A stretch of 64,000 nt of DNA from Dyadobacter arcticus (GCF_011762185.1 NZ_JAASQJ010000001.1:62001-126000); one strand, 5' to 3'. Positions 36,067-44,741 are shown, counted from the first letter of the stretch. Notes: generated by a model not told the origin, from the letters alone. Numbers and translations: made by a program.

Positions 36067-37563
36067 ATGTTATACCCGCTTCTCCAGGCCTCTTCCTGGG
36101 CGATGTTTGTCGGAAGGTTCCATCCGGCATTGGTGCATTTTCCAATCGGTTTTTTATTGATAGCAGCATTGCTGGAAATCGGGCGACGTACGGGTAAAGT
36201 GGCGGTTTCCGAAAGTGCAATTCGTTTTATTCTGTTTTTCTCTGCCATTGGCGCTACGCTTGCCTGCGTCGCGGGTTACCTTTTATCATTAGGAGGAGGG
36301 TACGATGAACAACTGCTGGATAATCACATGTGGCAGGGAATTGGCGTGGCCGTTTTTGCCTGGATTGCCTGGCTGATCAAATCGGATAGGCTTAAAAGCA
36401 AAGTACCATATGGCTCGTTGATCTATTTACCGGCCTTTTTATTGGCTACTATTTTAACACTCACAGCCGGACATGACGGCGGATCTCTGACGCACGGACA
36501 GGGATACCTCACCCAATACACACCTGAACCATTCCGTGGACTTGCCGGAATTCCTCCGTTGGAAGAGAAAGGAATGGAGATCAAACCGCTTTCTGACGTG
36601 CAGCAAGCGGTTGTTTACAACGAAATCGTGCAGCCAATTTTGCAAGCCCGCTGCGCCCAGTGTCACAATGCAAGCAAACAGAAAGGTGATTTGAGGGTCG
36701 ACCAGCTTGCATTGTTACTGAAAGGCGGCGAAGGCGGCCCCGCTTTTATCCCGGGCAAGGGATCGGAAAGCGATATGATCAAACGCTGCCTGCTGGATGA
36801 AAATGATGATGACCATATGCCACCAAAAGGCAAGCCGCAATTAACCACCGACCAGATCGAATTGATTTCGTGGTGGATAGATCAGGGCGCTCCGGCTGAC
36901 AAAAAGGTAGCTGAGCTAAAAATGACGGAAGCAATCAAACCAGCGCTTGCTTCGCTGGGCCAGGGCGCAGTCCTTGGTAAAACAAAGAAGCAGGAATCCG
37001 CTGTATTGAGCCTGAAAGTCCCGGCGGCCAGCGAACAGGCACTTGAAAACCTAAGAAAAGCAGGATTGATCGTCAACACATTATCGCAAGACCAAAACCT
37101 GATTGAGGTAAGTGCGGTGAACGCGCCCAATTTCGACGATAAGCAGATGGAATTGCTTAAACCGGTGGCCGAGCAGATCGCATGGCTTAAATTGGGAGAT
37201 ACTAAGATCACCGATGCCGCTTTGGAACAAATCTCCAAGTTCCCCAATCTTAATAAGCTGCATCTGGAACATACGGTGATCTCAGATAAAGGTATCAATG
37301 GTTTAAAAGGCCTTAAATATCTTGAATATCTCAATGTGGTTGATACAAAAGTCGGGGATGCTGGCCTGAAAAATGTGGCTGGAATGAAGGGACTCAGATC
37401 AGTTTACGTCTGGCAGTCCGCTGTGACCGACAGCGCTGTAAGCCAGGTTAGCAAGCAAAATCCAGATTTATTGGTTGTCAATGGCTTTAATGAGGCGGCA
37501 GTTGCAGAATTTTTAAGGGCGGGCGACACCACATCTACCAAAGCAGAGGCCAAAAAGCTTTGA
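36067..37563 (+). CDS. DUF2231-like membrane protein with heme c domain and leucine-rich repeats
   Basis: A 498-residue composite. Residues 1-155 have four membrane segments with histidines near their ends (RFHPALVHFPIGFLLIAALLE, SAIGATLACVAGYLLSLGG, MWQGIGVAVFAWIAWLI, YLPAFLLATILTLTAGHDGG), as in DUF2231 proteins. A Planctomycete-type cytochrome follows (about 175-285) with heme motif CAQCH at residues 197-201 and HMPPKGKPQLTTDQIELISWWIDQGAP. Residues about 360-470 are leucine-rich repeats (KFPNLNKLHLEHTVISDKGI, LKGLKYLEYLNVVDTKV). The LRR may hold the protein near partners in the periplasm. Histidines in the membrane part could bind heme b, making it a candidate electron carrier across the membrane. 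Confidence 0.8.
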   Translation: MLYPLLQASSWAMFVGRFHPALVHFPIGFLLIAALLEIGRRTGKVAVSESAIRFILFFSAIGATLACVAGYLLSLGGGYDEQLLDNHMWQGIGVAVFAWIAWLIKSDRLKSKVPYGSLIYLPAFLLATILTLTAGHDGGSLTHGQGYLTQYTPEPFRGLAGIPPLEEKGMEIKPLSDVQQAVVYNEIVQPILQARCAQCHNASKQKGDLRVDQLALLLKGGEGGPAFIPGKGSESDMIKRCLLDENDDDHMPPKGKPQLTTDQIELISWWIDQGAPADKKVAELKMTEAIKPALASLGQGAVLGKTKKQESAVLSLKVPAASEQALENLRKAGLIVNTLSQDQNLIEVSAVNAPNFDDKQMELLKPVAEQIAWLKLGDTKITDAALEQISKFPNLNKLHLEHTVISDKGINGLKGLKYLEYLNVVDTKVGDAGLKNVAGMKGLRSVYVWQSAVTDSAVSQVSKQNPDLLVVNGFNEAAVAEFLRAGDTTSTKAEAKKL

Positions 37564-37595
37564 TCACTAGTAATATCAAGAATTATTCTTCTAAA

Positions 37596-38519
37596 ATGAA
37601 CCGTCGTAATTTTATGAGCAGTGCCCTCGCATCAGCAGGAGTTTTGACAGGGTTTGAGGCAATTGCCGAGGCCAGTGCAGCTCCTTTTCAATTTGAAAAT
37701 AAATTGTCTTTAAAAATCCTGGGAACCAACTGGGGCTTTGAAGGAACCACGGACGCCTTCTGCGCAGCTGTAAAAAAAGAAGGGTATGACGGAATAGAAA
37801 TTTGGTGGCCTGATACCAGAGACAAGCAAAATGAGCTGTTTACCGCTTTGAAAAAACACGGATTGGAAGTAGGCTTTCTCTGCGGCTCGGGAGAAACCGA
37901 TTATGCTGTCCATTTGGATGCTTTCAAAAAATCCATCACCGCAGCGACCACCGAATATGTGCAAAAGCCTTTGTATGTGAATTGCCATAGTGGCCGGGAC
38001 CACTTCACCTATGATCAAAACAAAGCTTTTATAGACCATACCTCAGAGGCAACCGAAAAAACCGGTATTCCGATCTACCATGAAACCCACCGCGGAAGAA
38101 TGCTTTTTGCCGCACACATCACCCGCAATTTCATCGAAAAAAACCCCCAATTGAGGTTAACACTGGACATTTCGCATTGGTGTAATGTACATGAGAGTTT
38201 GCTTACAGATCAGCAGGAAACGGTGAAGTTGGCGTTGTCGCGCGTTGGCCACATCCACTCGCGGATCGGACATGAGGAAGGGCCGCAGGTGAATGATCCC
38301 CGCGCACCGGAATGGGATGCAACTGTAAAAGCGCACCTGGCCTGGTGGGATGCAGTGGTTGAACAGAAAGTGAAAAGTGGAGAAACATTGACGGTCCTGA
38401 CCGAATTTGGCCCGCCTCATTATTTGCCAACAGTACCATTTACAAATCAGCCCCTGGCGGATCAATGGGCTATCAATGTACATATGATGCAAATGTTAAG
38501 AAAGCGGTATTTGAAGTAA
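37596..38519 (+). CDS. Exported sugar isomerase/epimerase-like TIM barrel (second copy)
   Basis: A 307-residue AP-endonuclease-2-like TIM barrel. From ATG 37596 the N-terminus MNRRNFMSSALASAGVLTG is a Tat signal; an alternative ATG at 37560 overlaps the stop of the preceding gene (ATGA) and would add 12 residues. Metal-ligand candidates are Glu in IPIYHETHRGR, Asp in LTLDISHWCNVH, His in GHIHSRIGHEEGPQ and Glu in LTVLTEFGPPHY. It is not closely similar to the first TIM barrel of the cluster. It ends the gene series, followed by a terminator. Confidence 0.8.
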   Translation: MNRRNFMSSALASAGVLTGFEAIAEASAAPFQFENKLSLKILGTNWGFEGTTDAFCAAVKKEGYDGIEIWWPDTRDKQNELFTALKKHGLEVGFLCGSGETDYAVHLDAFKKSITAATTEYVQKPLYVNCHSGRDHFTYDQNKAFIDHTSEATEKTGIPIYHETHRGRMLFAAHITRNFIEKNPQLRLTLDISHWCNVHESLLTDQQETVKLALSRVGHIHSRIGHEEGPQVNDPRAPEWDATVKAHLAWWDAVVEQKVKSGETLTVLTEFGPPHYLPTVPFTNQPLADQWAINVHMMQMLRKRYLK

Positions 38520-38524
38520 TTGAC

Positions 38525-38555
38525 AGCCCTTTTAGTGATCAGGGCTTGCGTTTTT
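38525..38555 (+). terminator. Probable terminator of the heme/sugar cluster
   Basis: Arms AGCCCT (38525-38530) and AGGGCT (38541-38546), then TGCGTTTTT, just after the last gene. Confidence 0.5.
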
Positions 38556-38592
38556 CCATATCTTGCAAGGTCATTAATCGCATATCATTATT

Positions 38593-39036
38593 ATGAAAAA
38601 CACGCACTTTCTGATTGCAAAGCAGGGATCAGATGTCCGTAAGTCGTTCCTGGGAGCGTTTATCGCCGCTGTCGACGGCAGCAAATCCACTACGTTAAGG
38701 GAATTTTACGACCACGTTGCGGCCGCAATGCATTTTGAGGAAGAGCCGGTTGCAAACCTGGAAGTCCTCGACCAGATGTTGAATGATTTGGAATGGATTA
38801 AGGAGCAAAAAGTGATCATTTTCATTGATCATTCCGCAGAATGGCTTTCGAAGGAAAAATCAGAGGATAAAATCCTGTCGATTATTGATGTGCTGGATGC
38901 TACTGCCGAGGATTGGAAGTGGCTGGATGAGGAAGAAGGCGTTACCAAAAAAGACCTTCAGATCATTTTCCAGGATTCAGAGCGAATCCGGGGCTTCCTG
39001 GAAGATCAGGAGATTCCGTTTGGGGAGTTGGAATAG
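38593..39036 (+). CDS. Barstar-family protein
   Basis: A 147-residue protein with the barstar (barnase-inhibitor) core: DGSKSTTLREFYDHVAAAMHF near residue 29, LEVLDQMLNDLEWIKEQKVIIFIDHSAEWL near 57, with the Asp/Glu-rich face typical of the inhibitor. Barstar-like proteins block small secreted ribonucleases. No barnase-type or polymorphic toxin gene is in this window, so this is an orphan copy, possibly immunity against a neighbour's toxin. It is monocistronic and convergent with pnuC. Confidence 0.75.
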   Translation: MKNTHFLIAKQGSDVRKSFLGAFIAAVDGSKSTTLREFYDHVAAAMHFEEEPVANLEVLDQMLNDLEWIKEQKVIIFIDHSAEWLSKEKSEDKILSIIDVLDATAEDWKWLDEEEGVTKKDLQIIFQDSERIRGFLEDQEIPFGELE

Positions 39037-39041
39037 CAGGG

Positions 39042-39151
39042 AGTTATTTGTTGTCAGGTATTGTCATATGTGGTCATTTATAGTCACTTATTGTATAAGA
39101 AATAGTAAACTATCAATGACAACCAATGACAATTCTTGACTATAAATGACA
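39042..39151. repeat. Inverted arrays of NGTCA decamers, locus 2
   Basis: NGTCA-like motifs start at 39042, 39052, 39062, 39072, 39082 and 39092, exactly every 10 bp. The complement TGAC motifs start at 39117, 39127, 39137 and 39147, again every 10 bp. The arms face each other; GTCATTTATAGTCA (39073-39086) pairs perfectly with 39137-39150. The array fills the whole 116-bp gap between the barstar stop and the pnuC stop. It shares ATTTGTTGTCAGGTAT with locus 1 (25663-25788). Confidence 0.8.
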
Positions 39152-39152
39152 T

Positions 39153-39770
39153 TCAAGCTACCTCGGAACCACGTACCGCATCCCTTCGCCACTGCACATA
39201 TCCAATCATTGCGAGAATTAAAAACACTGCGTAAAGGATTGCGGTGAGATGCAGTGATTTATAAAAATACATAACTACATAACAGGCATCGGCGATGATC
39301 CAGAGTATCCAGTTTTCGAGGTATTTCCTGGCCAGCATCCATTGACCGATCAGGCTCGCAACTGTTAAGGCCGAATCTGCATAGGTAAGGCTTGCATTTG
39401 TAAATCTGCCGAGCAGAAATCCCCAAAGAAGGGTAATGATAACAAATAATGCCCCAAAAATTGGATAGAGGTGTTTGGGTGTAAATGTTACCTCAATCCC
39501 GTCGTGGTTTTTCCCTCCAAATTTCCACATCCACCAACCATAAATGCTGGTCAAGAAATAATATCCCTGCAAACCCATATCAGCATACAGTCTTACCTGC
39601 CAGAAAACCGCTGCATAAAGCACTGCATTGATGATTCCGAAAAACCAGCCCAACACATTCTGGCGGGTATTCAGATAAACATAAATCGCACCTGTCAGAA
39701 AGCCCAGGATTTCAAGGGGCGTTGCGGTGAAGCCTCCAAGCGAAACGAGTTTATTGAGCCAGTTTATCAT
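39153..39770 (-). CDS. pnuC: PnuC-family vitamin transporter
   Basis: A 205-residue integral membrane protein of the PnuC/NMN-ribosyl-nicotinamide (or thiamine) transporter family. From ATG 39770, MINWLNKLVSLGGFTATPLEI, it shows about seven membrane segments. The signature FFGIINAVLYAAVFWQVRLYAD...YGWWMWKFGG near residues 44-90 (Trp-rich substrate region) is present, and WILWIIADACYVVMYFYK lies near the C-terminus. The frame could run to 39842, but that would put 24 polar residues before the first membrane segment. No thiamine riboswitch is seen upstream, so thiamine specificity is unsupported. Confidence 0.88.
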   Translation of the reverse strand: MINWLNKLVSLGGFTATPLEILGFLTGAIYVYLNTRQNVLGWFFGIINAVLYAAVFWQVRLYADMGLQGYYFLTSIYGWWMWKFGGKNHDGIEVTFTPKHLYPIFGALFVIITLLWGFLLGRFTNASLTYADSALTVASLIGQWMLARKYLENWILWIIADACYVVMYFYKSLHLTAILYAVFLILAMIGYVQWRRDAVRGSEVA

Positions 39771-39883
39771 GATTAATGTATTGGTAATCGTAAAAATAGA
39801 ATGATATAACGGATTTCGGCTTATTTTTGTAACCAGGGACAACAGTCAAGACAAAAGTCGAAAAACCGTTGTTACTTCTTTTT

Positions 39884-39917
39884 GCCGGTCGGGGGAATTA
39901 TCCCGAAACGGCTTTTT
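39884..39917 (+). terminator. Terminator-like hairpin in the mfd leader
   Basis: Stem GCCG-TCGGG with CCCGA-CGGC (39884-39912, two paired blocks with a small internal loop), followed by TTTTT (39913-39917) and lying 58 bp before the mfd start. No plus-strand gene ends nearby, so it is either a read-through stop or a leader control element. Confidence 0.45.
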
Positions 39918-39974
39918 GCGTTTACATTCACTGCCGGGATTTCATTAAAATCAGGGCTCTATTACTGAAAATAC

Positions 39975-42900
39975 TTGGACGTTAAAGACTTATTGACACT
40001 ATATGGAGGTGATTCTTACCTCGATCTGCTGGTGACACAGATCGCCTCCAAAACTCCGGAAGCCGCACATATTCAAATCAAGGGATTGGTAGGCAGCCTC
40101 GACGCTGTGGTGACGGCGGCAATTCAGCAGCGGGCGAAAAGTCCTGCCCTGTATGTTCTGAGCGACAGGGAAGAGGCAGCCTATTTTCACAACGATTTCC
40201 AGAATCTGATTGGCAAAGCAGAGGTTTTGTTTTACCCCACTTCATATAAACGGCCTTACCATTACGAGGAAGTGGATAATGCCAATGTTCTGATGCGTGG
40301 TGAAATTCTGAATAAACTCAATGTCGGCCGCTCAACGCCAATGCAGATTGTGACTTACCCGGAAGCCTTGTTTGAGAAAGTAATCAACAAACGTTCGTTA
40401 AAGGCTAACACATTCTCTGTCAAAGTTGGTGAAAAGCTTGATCCTGCATTTCTGTCGGAGTTTCTTACAAATTACGGATTCGAAATCACTGACTTTGTCT
40501 TTGAGGCGGGACAGTTTTCGGTCAGGGGAGGGATTCTGGATGTATTTTCATTTGCCAATGAACATCCATTTCGCATAGAGCTGTTTGGCGACGAAGTGGA
40601 AAGCATTCGTTCGTTCGATCCGGATACCCAGCTTTCTATTGAAATGGCCAAACAAATCAACATTGTCCCTGATATCCAGCAAAAACTTTCCCACGAAACC
40701 CGCGAATCTTTTCTCAGCTTTTTGCCAGCAGATACCGCCGTTTGGTTCAAAGATGCGGAATTGACATTAGAAGTGATTGAAAACTGTTTTGAAAAAGCTG
40801 AAAAAGCGTTGCAGGAAGTTACCAGCGGCGGGATTCAGATCGTTTCAAATCCCCAGGACCTTTTCGAAACGCGCCGAGGTTTTTTAAACCATGTTAAGCA
40901 GTTCAAAACGATTGAATTTGGTAAAAAGGGGTATTTCAAAACAGAAAGTAAATTACCTTATTCCTCCAAGCCGCAACCATCATTTAACAAGGATTTCAAA
41001 AGGCTTTTAGACGATTTGTCTGAAAATCAGTCCAAAGGTTACGTTAATATTATTGTCGCCGACCAGCCCAAGCAGCTGGACAGACTGGAAAGGATTTTTG
41101 AAGATCTGGATCCGTTTGTAAAATTTCAGCCAATGCACATTTCCCTGAGGGAGGGTTTTGTGGATGACAATGTGAAAGTGGCTTGCTATACAGACCATCA
41201 GATATTTGCCCGTTTTCATAAATACAGGCTCAAAGAAAAATTTACTAAATCCAAAGCGATTACCCTCAAAGAGCTGAAATCATTGCAGCCAGGGGATTTT
41301 GTAACGCATGTGGATTATGGTATCGGCCGGTTTGCGGGTTTGGAGCGCAAAGATGTAAACGGAACGCAGCAGGAGGCGATCAGGCTGATTTATAGGGATA
41401 ATGACCTACTCTATGTGAGTGTGCATAACCTTCATAAAATCGCGAAATATACCGGCAAGGAAGGTACGCCGCCTGCAATGAGCAAGCTGGGCTCAGGTGA
41501 ATGGGAAGCCAAGAAATCCAGGGTTAAGAAACAACTTAAAGATATTGCGCATGAGCTCATTGAGCTTTACGCGAAACGCAGACAGGCGCACGGTTTTCCA
41601 TTTTCGCCAGATAATTACATGCAAGCCGAGCTGGAATCATCCTTTATATATGAGGATACGCCCGATCAGGCCACGGCTACCACCAGTGTGAAGGACGATA
41701 TGGAAAAAGGCAGTCCAATGGACCGGCTGGTTTGTGGGGATGTAGGTTTTGGAAAAACAGAGATTGCCATCCGCGCTGCATTTAAGGCAGTTTGTGATAG
41801 CAAGCAAGTTGCCGTGCTGGTGCCGACCACGATTTTAGCGATGCAGCATTTCAAAACATTCAGCGAACGCCTGGCCGATTTCCCTGCGAAAGTCGGTTAT
41901 ATCAATCGCTTTAAGTCTACCAAGCAAATTAAGGATACATTGAAAGAGGTAGAGGAAGGAAGGATTGATATTCTGATTGGTACCCACCGGATTTTGAATA
42001 AGGATGTGAAATTCAAAGATCTGGGGCTTCTTGTTATTGATGAAGAGCAAAAATTCGGCGTAAAAGCGAAAGACCGGTTGAAGGAAATGCGTGTCAATGT
42101 GGATGTACTTACATTAACGGCCACGCCCATTCCGCGGACGCTGCATTTCTCTTTACTTGGCGCGCGGGATCTTTCTGTGATAGCTACTCCACCACCAAAC
42201 CGTCAGCCGGTTACCACCGAGGTACATACGTTCAGCGAAGAATTTATCCGTGATGCTGTGAGTTTTGAAGTACGCCGCGGCGGGCAAGTTTTCTTTGTCC
42301 ATAACCGGGTTAATGACATTGAATCGATTGCAAATATTATTTTGCGATTGGTCCCGGACGTTCGGATCGGCGTGGCACACGGGCAGATGGAAGGAGATAA
42401 GCTGGAAAAAGTAATGGTTGCATTTATTGAAGGGGAATATGATGTACTGGTTTCTACCAATATCATTGAATCCGGGATTGATATTGCGAATGCCAATACC
42501 ATTATCATCAACTCGGCGCATATGTTTGGTTTGTCGGACCTTCACCAGATGCGCGGACGTGTGGGACGGTCCAACAGAAAGGCATTCTGTTATCTTTTGA
42601 CCCCGTCGGTATCAACATTGGCCAGCGACTCCCGCAAACGTTTACAGACATTGGAAGAGTTCTCGGAATTGGGCGACGGTTTCAAAGTAGCGATGCGTGA
42701 TCTGGACATCCGTGGCGCGGGTAACTTGCTAGGAGCCGAGCAAAGTGGATTTGTAAACGATCTTGGATACGAATTGTACCATAAAATGCTGGATGAGGCG
42801 GTGCAGGAGTTGAAAAACAATGAATTCAAAGACCTTTTCTCAACCGCCCTGGGGCTTCCTAAAAACCTGGTTCCGGATACACAGATCGAAACGGATTTTG

Positions 42901-43328
42901 CGACGTTAATCCCGGAGACTTATGTCAAAAATATTTCAGAAAGACTATCGTTATATACCCGCCTTGACAATATTGAGACGGAAGAAGAGCTGAGTAAATT
43001 TGAACAGGAAATTCTGGATCGCTTCGGACCTATTCCTTTTGAGGTTCAGAATTTATTAAAAACGGTTCATTTGCGCTGGGAAGCAGAGATTTTGCACTTT
43101 GAAAAACTAACTTTAAAGAGCAATACAATGAAAGGCTACTTCGTTACTTCGCAGAATGACGCGTTTTTTCAGTCAGCCAAGTTCGGTCAGGTGATTGATT
43201 ACATTAAAAAACACCCGAAACAGATTGCATTAAAGGATCAAAAAGGTAAATTGATGCTGATCTGTGAAGATGTTAGGAATATTGACCAGGCCAGAACTAT
43301 ACTAAGAGAGATGCAACGTCCTGAATAA
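39975..43328 (+). CDS. mfd: Transcription-repair coupling factor Mfd
   Basis: A 1117-residue DNA translocase that removes RNA polymerase stalled at lesions and recruits UvrA. Order: UvrB-homology domains (about 1-340), RNA-polymerase-interaction domain with GDFVTHVDYGIGRFAGLE near 437, superfamily 2 helicase motor with Walker A GDVGFGKTE near 587 and Walker B VIDEEQKFG near 690, motif TLTATPIPRTL, TRG motif around ESGIDIANANTII, and a C-terminal UvrA-blocking domain. The start must be TTG 39975 or later, because an in-frame TGA lies at 39966-39968, so this housekeeping gene uses a rare start codon. Confidence 0.94.
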   Translation: MDVKDLLTLYGGDSYLDLLVTQIASKTPEAAHIQIKGLVGSLDAVVTAAIQQRAKSPALYVLSDREEAAYFHNDFQNLIGKAEVLFYPTSYKRPYHYEEVDNANVLMRGEILNKLNVGRSTPMQIVTYPEALFEKVINKRSLKANTFSVKVGEKLDPAFLSEFLTNYGFEITDFVFEAGQFSVRGGILDVFSFANEHPFRIELFGDEVESIRSFDPDTQLSIEMAKQINIVPDIQQKLSHETRESFLSFLPADTAVWFKDAELTLEVIENCFEKAEKALQEVTSGGIQIVSNPQDLFETRRGFLNHVKQFKTIEFGKKGYFKTESKLPYSSKPQPSFNKDFKRLLDDLSENQSKGYVNIIVADQPKQLDRLERIFEDLDPFVKFQPMHISLREGFVDDNVKVACYTDHQIFARFHKYRLKEKFTKSKAITLKELKSLQPGDFVTHVDYGIGRFAGLERKDVNGTQQEAIRLIYRDNDLLYVSVHNLHKIAKYTGKEGTPPAMSKLGSGEWEAKKSRVKKQLKDIAHELIELYAKRRQAHGFPFSPDNYMQAELESSFIYEDTPDQATATTSVKDDMEKGSPMDRLVCGDVGFGKTEIAIRAAFKAVCDSKQVAVLVPTTILAMQHFKTFSERLADFPAKVGYINRFKSTKQIKDTLKEVEEGRIDILIGTHRILNKDVKFKDLGLLVIDEEQKFGVKAKDRLKEMRVNVDVLTLTATPIPRTLHFSLLGARDLSVIATPPPNRQPVTTEVHTFSEEFIRDAVSFEVRRGGQVFFVHNRVNDIESIANIILRLVPDVRIGVAHGQMEGDKLEKVMVAFIEGEYDVLVSTNIIESGIDIANANTIIINSAHMFGLSDLHQMRGRVGRSNRKAFCYLLTPSVSTLASDSRKRLQTLEEFSELGDGFKVAMRDLDIRGAGNLLGAEQSGFVNDLGYELYHKMLDEAVQELKNNEFKDLFSTALGLPKNLVPDTQIETDFATLIPETYVKNISERLSLYTRLDNIETEEELSKFEQEILDRFGPIPFEVQNLLKTVHLRWEAEILHFEKLTLKSNTMKGYFVTSQNDAFFQSAKFGQVIDYIKKHPKQIALKDQKGKLMLICEDVRNIDQARTILREMQRPE

Positions 43329-43354
43329 TTTCAGAGTTTTTTCGATTGATTTCA

Positions 43355-43362
43355 TACATTTG
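43355..43362 (+). promoter_or_regulatory. Bacteroidota -7 element TACATTTG before the gliding lipoprotein gene
   Basis: Exact TAnnTTTG match followed by CGG, 48 bp before the start at 43410. No good -33 match is visible. Confidence 0.5.
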
Positions 43363-43409
43363 CGGTTTCGCATACTACAAAATACCAAACTTTAAAGTCA
43401 CTTTAAGCA

Positions 43410-44687
43410 ATGATTTGCATGCAAAAGATGGGTACCCGGTCGATCGCGTTGATGTTGGTTGTGTTATTAGCGGCTACTTCATGTAGTAAGAATAAAAGGC
43501 CTACGAGCTTAAAGCCAGGTAAAACCAGTTCTAAAACAGGTTTGGCTTACAATGGCAAAGATGGCTTTGAGGTAAAGCAATACAAAGCCTTACCAGCAGG
43601 TCCTGACCTTGTTTATGTTGAAGGAGGGCGTTTTACAATGGGTTCACTGGAAGAAGAGGTGATGAGCAGAAGGGATAATCCAAAAAGAACCATCAGTATT
43701 CAGTCCTTTTATATGGATCAGACCGAAGTAGCAAATGTCCATTATCTGGAGTATTTGAATGCAGTTCAAAGGGATTCATCCGAAGAATTTTACGCAAAAG
43801 CTTTACCGGACACCAATGTTTGGTACAATGAATTGTCGTTCAACGATTCTTATGTTACCATGTATCTTCGTCACCCAGGTTTCCGCCTTTATCCGGTAGT
43901 TGGTGTTTCGTGGGTTCAGGCTAATGATTATTGCGCTTGGCGTACAGCTGCCGTGAGTTTGGCGAACAATAGCGCCGGTGCAGCAGCAGCAGGCGGCAAG
44001 AAGAAAAAAGGGCTGTCATTTGGCAAGAAGAAAAAAGCAGCCGCTGCGGATGCAGCTGTTGCAGAAGCAGCCGGACCAGCACCTCAACTTAGAATTGAAA
44101 GTGGTTACGTAATGCCTCCTTACCGTCTTCCAACAGAAGCAGAATTTGAATACGCTGCAATGGCGATGATCGGAACACAATATTCTGATGAGAACCAGGC
44201 TAACTCGAGAATTTATCCATGGGATGGTTCAACAATGCGTCAGCCTCGCGGAAAAAAACAAGGAACAATGCTTGCTAACTTCAAACGTGGTTCTGGTGAT
44301 TACGCTGGTATTGCAGGTAAGTCCAATGACGGAGCAATTATCACGCAAGAAATTCGCTCATATCCTGCAAACGACAATGGATTGTATGACATGGCGGGAA
44401 ATGTTAGCGAATGGGTTTATGATGTTTATCGCCCACTTTCTAATAGCGATGTGAACGATTTGAACTCCTTCCGTCGTAATGGTTACCAGGATGAAGCGAA
44501 AAATTATGACTCCAAAAATAGCAATTCACTTGTAGATGATGAGTTGAGGGTTTTCAAGGGGGGGTCATGGGCTGATGTTGCTTATTGGTTGTCACCAGGA
44601 ACACGTCGTTACATGGCTCAGGATTCTGCAACTGCAATGGTAGGTTTCCGTTGTGCAATGATTGCAACCGGAAGTCATAAAGAATAA
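43410..44687 (+). CDS. GldJ/GldK-type gliding and type IX secretion lipoprotein (SUMF1 fold)
   Basis: A 425-residue lipoprotein with signal SIALMLVVLLAATSC (lipobox AATSC, Cys near residue 25). The formylglycine-enzyme-like (SUMF1) domain begins VYVEGGRFTMGSLEEEVMSRRDNPKRTISI near residue 70 and holds YPVVGVSWVQANDYCAWRT, YRLPTEAEFEYAAMA, NDNGLYDMAGNVSEWVYDVYR and FKGGSWADVAYWLSPGTRRYM. In gliding Bacteroidota these are GldJ and GldK. gldLMN are not beside it, so GldJ is favoured. An unusual Ala/Lys-rich stretch (about 187-232) interrupts the domain. The catalytic Cys pair of true formylglycine enzymes is not evident, as in other Gld proteins, so a structural role is likely. Confidence 0.8.
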   Translation: MICMQKMGTRSIALMLVVLLAATSCSKNKRPTSLKPGKTSSKTGLAYNGKDGFEVKQYKALPAGPDLVYVEGGRFTMGSLEEEVMSRRDNPKRTISIQSFYMDQTEVANVHYLEYLNAVQRDSSEEFYAKALPDTNVWYNELSFNDSYVTMYLRHPGFRLYPVVGVSWVQANDYCAWRTAAVSLANNSAGAAAAGGKKKKGLSFGKKKKAAAADAAVAEAAGPAPQLRIESGYVMPPYRLPTEAEFEYAAMAMIGTQYSDENQANSRIYPWDGSTMRQPRGKKQGTMLANFKRGSGDYAGIAGKSNDGAIITQEIRSYPANDNGLYDMAGNVSEWVYDVYRPLSNSDVNDLNSFRRNGYQDEAKNYDSKNSNSLVDDELRVFKGGSWADVAYWLSPGTRRYMAQDSATAMVGFRCAMIATGSHKE

Positions 44688-44707
44688 GAGTGTTAAATGT
44701 TATATAG

Positions 44708-44741
44708 AGCCGCTGCCTTTGGGTTGCGGCTTTTGTTTTTT
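44708..44741. terminator. Terminator after the gliding lipoprotein gene
   Basis: Arms AGCCGC and GCGGCT (44708-44731) followed by TTTGTTTTTT, 21 bp after the stop and at the convergent junction with comF. Confidence 0.7.

Noticed and set aside
39771..39974. Thiamine or NAD-linked riboswitch upstream of pnuC
   Set aside because: On the pnuC (minus) strand there is no CUGAGA-type TPP core; the only structure is a hairpin facing mfd.
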